Positions 1 through 5,832 of a stretch of 6,937 bases of DNA are shown in pieces. The notes beneath the pieces were generated by a model. The model ran no database searches, had not been told where the DNA came from, and saw only the letters and a program-made list of their open reading frames with translations. The stretch's first letter is position 1, and the number at the start of each line of letters is the position of its first letter. The stretch comes from Deltaproteobacteria bacterium (GTDB lineage Bacteria > Desulfobacterota > Desulfovibrionia > Desulfovibrionales > Desulfovibrionaceae): NCBI GenBank assembly GCA_031253875.1, contig JAIRVN010000136.1:1-6937 (forward strand). The letters are read 5' to 3'. Made by a program: the position numbers and the translations under genes.

Positions 1-1113
1 GCCGATGAAAGCGGAAAACACGATGCTGCCCACGCTGCTGGCGGCCAGCAGCCCATATGAAACGGAACAACTCAGCATAAGGGAGCCCACCTCCACAATC
101 ACCGTGCCGAGCACAATGCCCAGCAACCCCCCGGCGATGGACTTGCAAAGGGCTTCGGTCAGGAATTGCGCGAGGATGTCGGCATCCGCGCCGCCCATGG
201 CTTTTTTCAGCCCCACTTCGCGCGTGCGTGCGCGCACCGCCGCAAAGGTGCCGTACCATATGCCGAAACCGCCCAACATGAGCGAAGCCGCGATGCCAAG
301 CCACAACAGGGCTTCCACCCAGACGAAAATGGTCTGGACGCGGACAAGCTGCTCATCCTGTGTACGAATCACCAGATGGTTGACTTTTTGGTGTTGGGCG
401 ATGACCTGCGGGATTTCCCGAATCAGGCGGGAAACGTCTTCCCAGGCAACGGCCCGGACAAAGATGCGGTTGACCAGACCCTCGCTGAAATTCCTGTCCA
501 CAGCCGTGGTATACGGCATAAAACCCCAGCGCACCCACTCGCCCATCATCACTCCGCCGAAGGTGCCTATCACCTCAAAGGCCTCGCTGCCCAGAAATAC
601 GGGTTCGCCGATGGGATTAGCGTCGCCGAAAATATCTCTGGCCAGTTCCTTGCCCAACAGGCATACCCTGCGGCGTTCCTTGACGTCCTCTGCCGTAAAA
701 AAGCGCCCCGTCTGCAGGGTCGCGGCATAAATATCCCAGAAGTGCTCATCCACCCCGGTCATCGTCATGGATACGGAACGTTCGCCGACGCGGGTGCGAT
801 ATACTTTTATGTCCCAGGTATTACGGCCGGCCAGGAGCACGCCGGGCAAGCTGCGGATAGCCTCCACGCTCTCCGGCAAAAACTCCTGCCGGGGCGAGCC
901 GGGAAACTTCCCGTAGTCCAAAAAAACACTTATGACGTTCACACCGCCGAGCAACACCATATCCTGCCCGATATTATAGCGAATCTCCCTCCCCAGAACC
1001 GAAAGGGTGACGAAGGCCATAATCCCGAGGGCTATGGAGCATATCACGCCGTAGCTGCGCTGGCGCAACACCTGGCGCAGACTGATGCGGACAAGATCGG
1101 AAGATGTCATCAT
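1..1113 (-). CDS. MacB/FtsX-type ABC transporter permease, 3' end missing
   Basis: Inner-membrane permease subunit of a MacB/LolCDE-like ABC exporter; such proteins couple cytoplasmic ATP hydrolysis to movement of a substrate at or across the envelope. The 371 codons read from ATG 1113 show the family layout: a short cytoplasmic N-terminus, a membrane segment at about residues 22-41, a large extracytoplasmic MacB_PCD-like domain (about 42-255, including a GRFF..ED..ERRRVCLLG block at 137-154), a second membrane segment at about 264-292, the conserved loop RTREVGLKKAMGG (296-308) that normally contacts the ATPase, a third membrane segment at about 323-346 and the start of a fourth at the window edge. 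About 30-40 residues should be missing. No ATPase gene is visible; it is probably beyond the left edge. The gene follows the GT2-like gene by 13 bases with no good Shine-Dalgarno, so coupled translation is likely. ATG 1110 is an equally possible start. The transported substrate is unknown. Confidence 0.9.
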   Translation of the reverse strand, partial: MMTSSDLVRISLRQVLRQRSYGVICSIALGIMAFVTLSVLGREIRYNIGQDMVLLGGVNVISVFLDYGKFPGSPRQEFLPESVEAIRSLPGVLLAGRNTWDIKVYRTRVGERSVSMTMTGVDEHFWDIYAATLQTGRFFTAEDVKERRRVCLLGKELARDIFGDANPIGEPVFLGSEAFEVIGTFGGVMMGEWVRWGFMPYTTAVDRNFSEGLVNRIFVRAVAWEDVSRLIREIPQVIAQHQKVNHLVIRTQDEQLVRVQTIFVWVEALLWLGIAASLMLGGFGIWYGTFAAVRARTREVGLKKAMGGADADILAQFLTEALCKSIAGGLLGIVLGTVIVEVGSLMLSCSVSYGLLAASSVGSIVFSAFIG

Positions 1114-1126
1114 GCGCGTACTGCTT

Positions 1127-2311
1127 TTATACGTGCTTTATATGCTTGTCCAGCGAGATCACCCGCCCCCCAGCGCCGACATGATAGGTCGTGTCATGCC
1201 AGCGCAGATGCCGGCACGTTATGCTGCGCACATACACCCGGCCCAGCAGCCAATAATTGAGGGCAAAGGCGCGCAGCCAGGCGGGAGCAGGCGCGCGGCG
1301 CGCGCTGAAATCTCGCAATGCAAGGGCAAAATACAGCAAAAACATCAGGTGCGCGGCGGCAACCGCCACGGACCAGGCAGGCACGAAGCCGAACAGGGGC
1401 CAGCAAGCGAGCAGCGCCAGGGAACACAGTGTGGGCGCGAAAAGCAGTGCAAGTCCCGCACCCATCACATACCACATGGCGGGCGTGCAGAATTTCAAGA
1501 ACAAAATCTGGCGATCAAACCACGCCAGCCACTGCTCCGAGGCATGCGCCGCGACCGGCGTGCGCAGAAGCGCCGAGGGACACAGCCGCATATGGCCGCG
1601 CCGCGCCATCAGCAGGCCCGCCAGGGAACAATCATCCACCACATTCGTAGCCCAGAGCTCCTCGATCCCGTAGCGCTCAAAAGCCGGACGCGCTATGGCC
1701 ATAGCCCCGCCCCAGGGCTGGGTAAACACGGATACCGCCTGCAACAGCCGCATGAAGATCACGGTGATCTGGTAGCCCAGCGATACGGGCTGGTCGTCCA
1801 GGGCATCCACGGCATGGTAGCCGGTGCTGAAGGCCGTTTCGCCCGCGGCAACGGGCCACACCAGCGTACGCAGAAAATCACGCGGCGCGGTATGCGTGCT
1901 GTCGCAGAAGGCATAGATATCCGCATCCCTGCCCAAGGCCGCGATACCGCACAGGCTATTGTGGTTTTTCTGCCCGCAGCGCGATGCGCGGCCAGCGGTC
2001 ACGTGACGGGCGTGGGCACATTCCGCGGTCAATGTCCGCAAACATGGCACAGCCGGATCATCCTCTTCGGCGGTCACAAAGACCACTTCATAGCAGGGGT
2101 AGTCCTGCTCCAACAGAGAGCGCAAGGCAGCTTCCATGCCGGCACGCTGCCCCGCAACGGGAATTATCACGCCCACTTTCGGCGCATCCGGCCCCAGCGG
2201 GGGATAGGGCAGTTCGGTTGTCCCGCCGAGCAGCGCCGCCCGCCCTTGCCTATACACAAAAAACAGCAGGGCGCACTGGACAGCGACGGACACACACCAG
2301 GCCGCAAACAT
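1127..2311 (-). CDS. Membrane glycosyltransferase, GT2/GT21 (ceramide glucosyltransferase/HpnI-like)
   Basis: 394-residue membrane-bound glycosyltransferase, probably adding a sugar from a nucleotide donor to a lipid acceptor on the cytoplasmic face. It has an N-terminal hydrophobic anchor (residues 3-20), the GT-A opening VGVIIPVAG (46-54), a Q-D-Y-P segment (69-72), an EEDD cluster (82-85), QKNHN (114-118), a CDSTH motif (136-140) in the metal-binding DxD/DSD position, VVDDCSLAG (224-232) in the place of the usual ED..L catalytic motif, and QWLAW (260-264) where the family has (Q/R)xxRW. C-terminal membrane segments lie at about 279-299 and 302-331, followed by the W-x-x-x-x-Y..G-G tail common in GT21/HpnI-like proteins. 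ATG 2311 is chosen because AGAGG lies 5 bases upstream and the hydrophobic anchor starts there; the open frame continues further upstream but only through the neighbouring gene. Family assignment is fairly firm; the acceptor lipid is not known. Confidence 0.82.
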   Translation of the reverse strand: MFAAWCVSVAVQCALLFFVYRQGRAALLGGTTELPYPPLGPDAPKVGVIIPVAGQRAGMEAALRSLLEQDYPCYEVVFVTAEEDDPAVPCLRTLTAECAHARHVTAGRASRCGQKNHNSLCGIAALGRDADIYAFCDSTHTAPRDFLRTLVWPVAAGETAFSTGYHAVDALDDQPVSLGYQITVIFMRLLQAVSVFTQPWGGAMAIARPAFERYGIEELWATNVVDDCSLAGLLMARRGHMRLCPSALLRTPVAAHASEQWLAWFDRQILFLKFCTPAMWYVMGAGLALLFAPTLCSLALLACWPLFGFVPAWSVAVAAAHLMFLLYFALALRDFSARRAPAPAWLRAFALNYWLLGRVYVRSITCRHLRWHDTTYHVGAGGRVISLDKHIKHV

Positions 2312-2316
2312 ACATA

Positions 2317-2321
2317 CCTCT
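2317..2321 (-). promoter_or_regulatory. Ribosome binding site of the GT2-like gene, overlapping the upstream stop codon
   Basis: AGAGG on the minus strand ends 5 bases before ATG 2311 and shares bases with the TAG stop codon (2322-2320) of the small exported-protein gene. This fixes the start of the glycosyltransferase and suggests that ribosomes finishing the upstream gene restart here. Confidence 0.7.
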
Positions 2322-2742
2322 ACTGCTGCCGCACAAGGCGGCAGAATTCGTCCACTTCCGGTTCCGGGCCGCGCATGGCGCGCACATTCATCTTGTGCCC
2401 GTTCTTCAGCGTCAGCTCGCCCTGTACCGTATCCTCCGAGATGAAACGCCCCCGAAATTCGTGCCCCGAATTGTGCCTCACCGTAATGCGTTCGCCGTCG
2501 ACCTTGCCGGACAGCGTATATCTGTCCACAGCGCCGCCGGCCTGGCGCAGGTACAGCGCCCCGTATACGTCGCCGCTGCTCGTGATGCAGATCCCCGCCC
2601 GGTAGGTGGAGCTGTACATGCTGCCTGTCCAAAGCTCGCGGCGTCCCTCGCCGGGGGCTGCGCTGCATGTCGGAACAAGAAGCCGCATCAGCAAGAACAC
2701 GCAAAAAAGCAGGCACGCGATGCGTGGAGGTTGCTGTTTCAT
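2320..2742 (-). CDS. Small exported protein of unknown function
   Basis: I do not recognise this family. The 140-residue product starts with a clear signal peptide: basic MKQQPPR, a hydrophobic core (about 9-24) and a cleavage-compatible SAA at 27-29, so the mature protein of about 110 residues should be outside the cytoplasm. LVPTC (22-26) is a poor lipobox match, making a lipoprotein less likely. The mature part alternates short polar and hydrophobic stretches with many glycines (GDVYGALYL at 57-65, YTLSGKVDGERITVRH at 75-90, FRGRFISEDTVQGELTLKNG at 96-115), which suggests small antiparallel beta strands. It sits between two glycosyltransferase genes and its stop codon overlaps the next gene's ribosome binding site, so it belongs to the same unit. 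ATG 2757 is an alternative start with GGAG 11 bases upstream; ATG 2802 would bury the signal peptide. A weak internal promoter (TTGTCT 2792-2787, 18-base spacer, TATACG 2768-2763) may precede it. Confidence 0.72.
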   Translation of the reverse strand: MKQQPPRIACLLFCVFLLMRLLVPTCSAAPGEGRRELWTGSMYSSTYRAGICITSSGDVYGALYLRQAGGAVDRYTLSGKVDGERITVRHNSGHEFRGRFISEDTVQGELTLKNGHKMNVRAMRGPEPEVDEFCRLVRQQ

Positions 2743-2805
2743 AGTGTCACAGTCCATCTGTGCGTATACTCCGGAAGTTCCCGGCAAGACAAGGGCTTGC
2801 ATGGC

Positions 2806-3891
2806 TCAGAAAAACTCCGGATTGTTGCGTAACAAATGTAAAAAAAGTTCTTCATGCGCCGCAACCATGGCGCTGAGGGAAAAATCCCGTTCCGCGCGTT
2901 CCCGCCCGGCCTTGCCCATGTTGTGCGCAAGATCGGCATCGCGCAAAACGCGCAAAAGCCCCTCCGCCAGACCATCGGCATCCCCGGCCGGAACCATCAG
3001 GCCGTTTGCCTCCCGAAGCAGGAAGGGAATCCCTCCCACCCGCGTGGCCACGGCGGGCAGTCCGCTGGCCATGGCCTCAAGCAGTGCGTTGGGCATGCCT
3101 TCCTGGCGGGAACTTAAGGCAAACACCCTGGCCGAACGGCAACAGGCCGCCACATCCGTTGCCGCCGGCAACAGTTCCACGCTGCCCGCCAACGGCGCCT
3201 GCGCCATGCGGGCGCGCACCTTCGCTTCCAGCGGGCCTTCGCCTACCAGGCGCAGGCGCGCTTCCGGCATGTGCCCGAGCAGTTTGGCAAAGGCGTCGAG
3301 CAGGCAGGCGTGATCCTTATCCTCCACCAGCCGGGCCACGCACAAGATAATAGGTTCGCGTCCCGAAAAAGGAAGATCTCCGGGCTGAAAACGCTGTGTG
3401 TCCACGCCGTTGGCAATAAAGGACATATGATCTCGCGGCACACCGAGCCCGGCCATCACCTCGACAAGGGCCGTGGAATTGCACACGATATGGCGCGTCA
3501 GACGCCAAAGCCAGCGTTCATGCTGCCGCACGGGCGCGCCTCCGCCCCTGCAGGATCCCAGCACCAGGGGCAGACGCCTCAGGCGCCCGGCAATGCGCCC
3601 CCAGATATTGGGCAGGGCCGTACATAAAAAGAAGAGACCCGGCTTTTCTTGTCCCAGTTTGCGCCACAAGGCCACAAAGGAATCCAGGCCCGGAAGGGCC
3701 TTGTTCCCCAGATGCGTTACGGGCAGGTCGAGTTCGCGCGCCATGACGTCCAGTTCCGTGGGACCGGAAAGGGTCCACAGTTCCGGCGCGAAGCGCGCGC
3801 GATCCAGCCCGGCGGCCAGAGCCAGAGTTTGGCGCTGGGTGCCTCCTATACAGAGATCCTGCAGCAGAAAAACAGTGCGGGCCGCGTGCAT
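2806..3891 (-). CDS. GT4-family glycosyltransferase (GT-B fold)
   Basis: 361-residue cytoplasmic, retaining glycosyltransferase of the large GT4 ('group 1') family, transferring a sugar from a nucleotide donor to a glycan or lipid-linked acceptor. The N-terminal acceptor domain begins with VFLLQDLCIGGTQRQ (7-21), containing the family's glycine loop. The C-terminal donor domain carries ILCVARLVEDKDH (182-194), where R187 and K192 take the positions that normally contact the donor phosphates, LRLVGEGP (213-220), and the E-x7-E signature from E264 to E272 within SSRQEGMPNALLEAM, followed by SGLPAVATRVGG (276-287). Length and motifs are normal for a complete enzyme. ATG 3891 is the only sensible start, though no Shine-Dalgarno precedes it and the predicted transcript begins only a few bases upstream. 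It is first in the minus-strand set, diverging from the deacetylase gene. Donor and acceptor cannot be deduced. Confidence 0.92.
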   Translation of the reverse strand: MHAARTVFLLQDLCIGGTQRQTLALAAGLDRARFAPELWTLSGPTELDVMARELDLPVTHLGNKALPGLDSFVALWRKLGQEKPGLFFLCTALPNIWGRIAGRLRRLPLVLGSCRGGGAPVRQHERWLWRLTRHIVCNSTALVEVMAGLGVPRDHMSFIANGVDTQRFQPGDLPFSGREPIILCVARLVEDKDHACLLDAFAKLLGHMPEARLRLVGEGPLEAKVRARMAQAPLAGSVELLPAATDVAACCRSARVFALSSRQEGMPNALLEAMASGLPAVATRVGGIPFLLREANGLMVPAGDADGLAEGLLRVLRDADLAHNMGKAGRERAERDFSLSAMVAAHEELFLHLLRNNPEFF

Positions 3892-3902
3892 GCGCTCAGG
3901 GG

Positions 3903-3931
3903 ATAATGGTTCGATGCTTGAGATTGCGCAA
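3903..3931 (-). promoter_or_regulatory. Candidate promoter of the leftward glycosyltransferase unit
   Basis: Read on the minus strand, TTGCGC (3931-3926) is followed after 17 bases by CATTAT (3908-3903), a 4-of-6 match to the sigma70 -10 element; the -35 is weaker, 3 of 6. Transcription would start near 3896, leaving only about five bases before ATG 3891. Its -35 shares the self-complementary 8-mer TTGCGCAA (3924-3931) with the opposing promoter. Confidence 0.4.
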
Positions 3932-3952
3932 AAAGCTCACAATGGCTACTAT
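3924..3952 (+). promoter_or_regulatory. Candidate promoter of the rightward deacetylase-phosphatase-lplA unit
   Basis: TTGCGC (3924-3929), a 17-base spacer and TACTAT (3947-3952), the latter matching the sigma70 -10 element at 4 of 6 positions. Transcription would begin near 3959, about 20 bases before ATG 3979, leaving room for the GGGAG ribosome binding site. If correct, the upstream in-frame ATG at 3955 lies at or before the transcript start and cannot be used. Confidence 0.45.
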
Positions 3953-3969
3953 GCATGCAGCCTAGCATC

Positions 3970-3974
3970 GGGAG
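3970..3974 (+). promoter_or_regulatory. Ribosome binding site deciding the deacetylase start
   Basis: GGGAG lies 4 bases before ATG 3979 and is the best Shine-Dalgarno match in the region. It selects 3979 over the in-frame ATG at 3955, which has no such motif. Confidence 0.65.
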
Positions 3975-3978
3975 ACCC

Positions 3979-5010
3979 ATGACGCAAGCGACCGCCCAAA
4001 ATACGAACCAGCCCCTGCATGCGGCCCGTGCCGCCGAAGATGCGCGCCTGCGCGTGATCGTCAGCCTGGATGTAGAGGAAGAAGGCCTGTTTTCCGGCCG
4101 CTATGCCACTGACGGCTGCACGGCGCACAATGTTTCCCTGCTGCCGCGACTTGCTCCGCTGACCCGCGAACTGGGCTTTCCGCTCAGCCTGTTGTGCACG
4201 CATGCGGTTTTTATGAATCCCGACGCCCGCGTCACCCTGGCCCGCATGCGCGACAGCCTGGGCGCGGAGATAGGCGCGCATCTCCATCATTGGAACACGC
4301 CCCCCCTGGGGCCGGAAACAAGCCCTCCCATCCCCGCGGATCAGCTGGATGCGGATCTCCTGCGCGCGCGTCTGCGCAGCCTGCTGCGCGCCGGGCAAGA
4401 TTTTCAGGGTGAAGCCTTGCAAGTCTTCCGCATGGGCCGCTGGGATCTCAAGGCCGCCATCCGCCCCCTGCTGGCGGCAGAGGGCATACGGGTGGACAGT
4501 TCCGTCTGTCCTCTGCGCGCCTTCAAAAACGGGCCGGATCATTTTCTGGCCCCCGTGGATCCCTATTGGGCGGAAAACGGGCTGCTTGAAGTTCCCATCA
4601 CCCAGATAGCGTTGCACCCCTGGCTTCCTCCCGCCCTGCACGCCATCGCGCGGGCTCTGCCGGCACAGCGCGGGCAGCGGCTGTTGGACAACTTCCATTT
4701 CTGGGGCGCGCTCAGCGCCAACCCGGTCTGGCACTCCGCCACCGTCATGCGCCTTGCCGCCCGCTGGCATGTGGCCCGCGGAGGCACGGTGCTCTGCCTG
4801 TTCTGGCACTCTTCGGAAATGATGCCCGGCGCCTCCCCGCGTATCAGGACACAGGAAGACGCGGATGCTCTGCTCGTCCGCGTATACGATTTTCTGCGCT
4901 GGCTGAAAGAGAGCTATGGCGCGCTGGGCGTCACCCTCGCCTCGTTGGCGCATGATCCGTCGGCGCACGGCTTCCCCGCGCGTCCCGCCGGCGGATACGG
5001 CGACTGGTGA
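3979..5010 (+). CDS. NodB-fold polysaccharide deacetylase, WalW-like (CE4-related)
   Basis: 343-residue protein of the metal-dependent polysaccharide deacetylase superfamily, most like the branch named after the lipopolysaccharide-biosynthesis protein WalW. These enzymes are expected to remove acetyl groups from amino sugars. Visible signatures: VIVSLDVEEEG (27-37) with D31 as the likely catalytic base position and acidic neighbours; AEIGAHLHHWNTPP (96-109) giving metal-ligand histidines at 101, 103 and/or 104; FRMGRWDL (150-157); VDSSVCP (172-178); and LFWHSSEMMPG (274-284) with a late histidine. There is no signal peptide or membrane segment, so it probably acts in the cytoplasm on a precursor. 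The start is set by GGGAG 4 bases upstream. It is first in the rightward set, 6 bases ahead of the phosphatase gene, and diverges from a GT4 gene, which supports a role in glycan or glycolipid assembly. Substrate unknown; activity is inferred from family. Confidence 0.85.
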   Translation: MTQATAQNTNQPLHAARAAEDARLRVIVSLDVEEEGLFSGRYATDGCTAHNVSLLPRLAPLTRELGFPLSLLCTHAVFMNPDARVTLARMRDSLGAEIGAHLHHWNTPPLGPETSPPIPADQLDADLLRARLRSLLRAGQDFQGEALQVFRMGRWDLKAAIRPLLAAEGIRVDSSVCPLRAFKNGPDHFLAPVDPYWAENGLLEVPITQIALHPWLPPALHAIARALPAQRGQRLLDNFHFWGALSANPVWHSATVMRLAARWHVARGGTVLCLFWHSSEMMPGASPRIRTQEDADALLVRVYDFLRWLKESYGALGVTLASLAHDPSAHGFPARPAGGYGDW

Positions 5011-5016
5011 CCCGCC

Positions 5017-5829
5017 ATGAACATGCGCCGCGTCATCTTTGTTCTGCTGGACGGACTTTCCGCCCGAAGCGGCCAGTCCTGCATGGGCTATCTGGAAAGT
5101 CTGCGTGAAACGGGACGCGCCTTTGGCGGCGTTGTCCGCTGCGAACTGCCCGCGCTTTCCCGCCCCTTGTACCATTGCCTGATCACCGGCAAGCGCCCGG
5201 CCGAGTCCGGCCTTGTGCATAACACCTGCTGGCAGGCCGAGCCCGCGCAAAACTGCTTCCATCTTGCCTGCGCCCAGGGCCGGATTACGGCCGCCGCCGC
5301 CTATTACTGGTTCAGAGAGCTTGTGAATGTCCATCCCTTCGCGCCCGAACGCGAACGCGTCACGGCCGACCCCGCGCTCCCCATTCAGCACGGACTCTTT
5401 TACAGCAGCGACGCCTATCCCGATGCCCAGGTCCTGCTGGACGCCCAAAGCCTGCTCACCGCGCACGCGCCTGATCTGCTGCTTGTCCATAGCCTGGGCA
5501 TCGACCACGCCGGACATCTGCACGGACACGACAGCCCCGGCTACCGCAATGCCGCGCGCGAAGCCGACATGCTCCTGGCCCGGCACATGCCCGGCTGGCT
5601 CGAACAGGGCTATCAGCTCATGATCACCAGCGACCACGGCATGAGCGCCGACAAACTCCATAACGGCAACAGCCCCGAAGAGCGCGAAGTGCCCGTCTGG
5701 CTTGTCGGCGACGCCTTCCGGCCGGACGCGCCGCGCGCGCCCGAGCAGGTCGAATGGTGCGGCACTCTCTGCGAAGTCATGGGGATCGAGGCGCATGGCA
5801 AGGCGTTCTGCCGGGAAGTTTTGAGGTAA
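5017..5829 (+). CDS. Alkaline-phosphatase-superfamily phosphodiesterase/nucleotide pyrophosphatase-like hydrolase
   Basis: 270-residue hydrolase of the type I phosphodiesterase/nucleotide pyrophosphatase branch, using two metal ions to cleave phosphoesters. The set of metal-site motifs is essentially complete: VLLDGLS (9-15) with D12 as a ligand; LPALSRPLYHCLITG (44-58) with S48 in the nucleophile position; VHSLGIDHAGHLHG (157-170) with D163 and H167; MITSDHGM (202-209) with D206 and H207; and LHNGNSPEEREVPVWLVG (214-231) with H215. There is no signal peptide, unlike many periplasmic relatives, so a cytoplasmic site is likely. It is smaller than classical nucleotide pyrophosphatases but fits compact bacterial versions. 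The stop codon of the deacetylase ends 6 bases upstream and GGTGA (5006-5010) overlaps that stop, implying coupling; ATG 5023 is a second possible start. The substrate could be a nucleotide sugar, lipid phosphate or other phosphoester; the sequence does not decide. Confidence 0.87.
   Translation: MNMRRVIFVLLDGLSARSGQSCMGYLESLRETGRAFGGVVRCELPALSRPLYHCLITGKRPAESGLVHNTCWQAEPAQNCFHLACAQGRITAAAAYYWFRELVNVHPFAPERERVTADPALPIQHGLFYSSDAYPDAQVLLDAQSLLTAHAPDLLLVHSLGIDHAGHLHGHDSPGYRNAAREADMLLARHMPGWLEQGYQLMITSDHGMSADKLHNGNSPEEREVPVWLVGDAFRPDAPRAPEQVEWCGTLCEVMGIEAHGKAFCREVLR
5823..5827 (+). promoter_or_regulatory. Ribosome binding site supporting a TTG start for lplA
   Basis: GAGGT lies 5 bases before TTG 5833 and overlaps the TAA stop (5827-5829) of the phosphatase gene. 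There is no ATG in frame before the conserved N-terminal region, so this site makes the TTG start credible and points to coupled translation. Confidence 0.75.
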
Positions 5830-5832
5830 GTC

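Noticed and set aside
166..1260. 364-codon plus-strand open frame
   Set aside because: It is antisense to the ABC permease, whose minus-strand translation has clear MacB/FtsX features including the RTREVGLKKAMGG loop.
1085..2605. 506-codon plus-strand open frame
   Set aside because: It lies opposite the GT21-like and small exported-protein genes; its translation is low-complexity and rich in R, H, Q and G with no motif.
2661..2680. Lipoprotein signal in the small exported protein (LVPTC)
   Set aside because: Proline and threonine before the cysteine fit the lipobox poorly, while SAA just after it is a normal signal peptidase I site.
2312..2716. N-terminal extension of the GT21-like protein to an upstream start
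   Set aside because: The extra residues only re-read the exported-protein gene in another frame. AGAGG 5 bases before ATG 2311 and the hydrophobic anchor beginning there define the start.
2771..2784. CCGG-AAGTTC-CCGG hairpin between the GT4 and exported-protein genes as a terminator
   Set aside because: The stem is only 4 base pairs and no T-run follows on either strand.
3955..3978. Upstream ATG for the deacetylase
   Set aside because: It has no Shine-Dalgarno and lies at or before the predicted transcript start; ATG 3979 has GGGAG at proper spacing.
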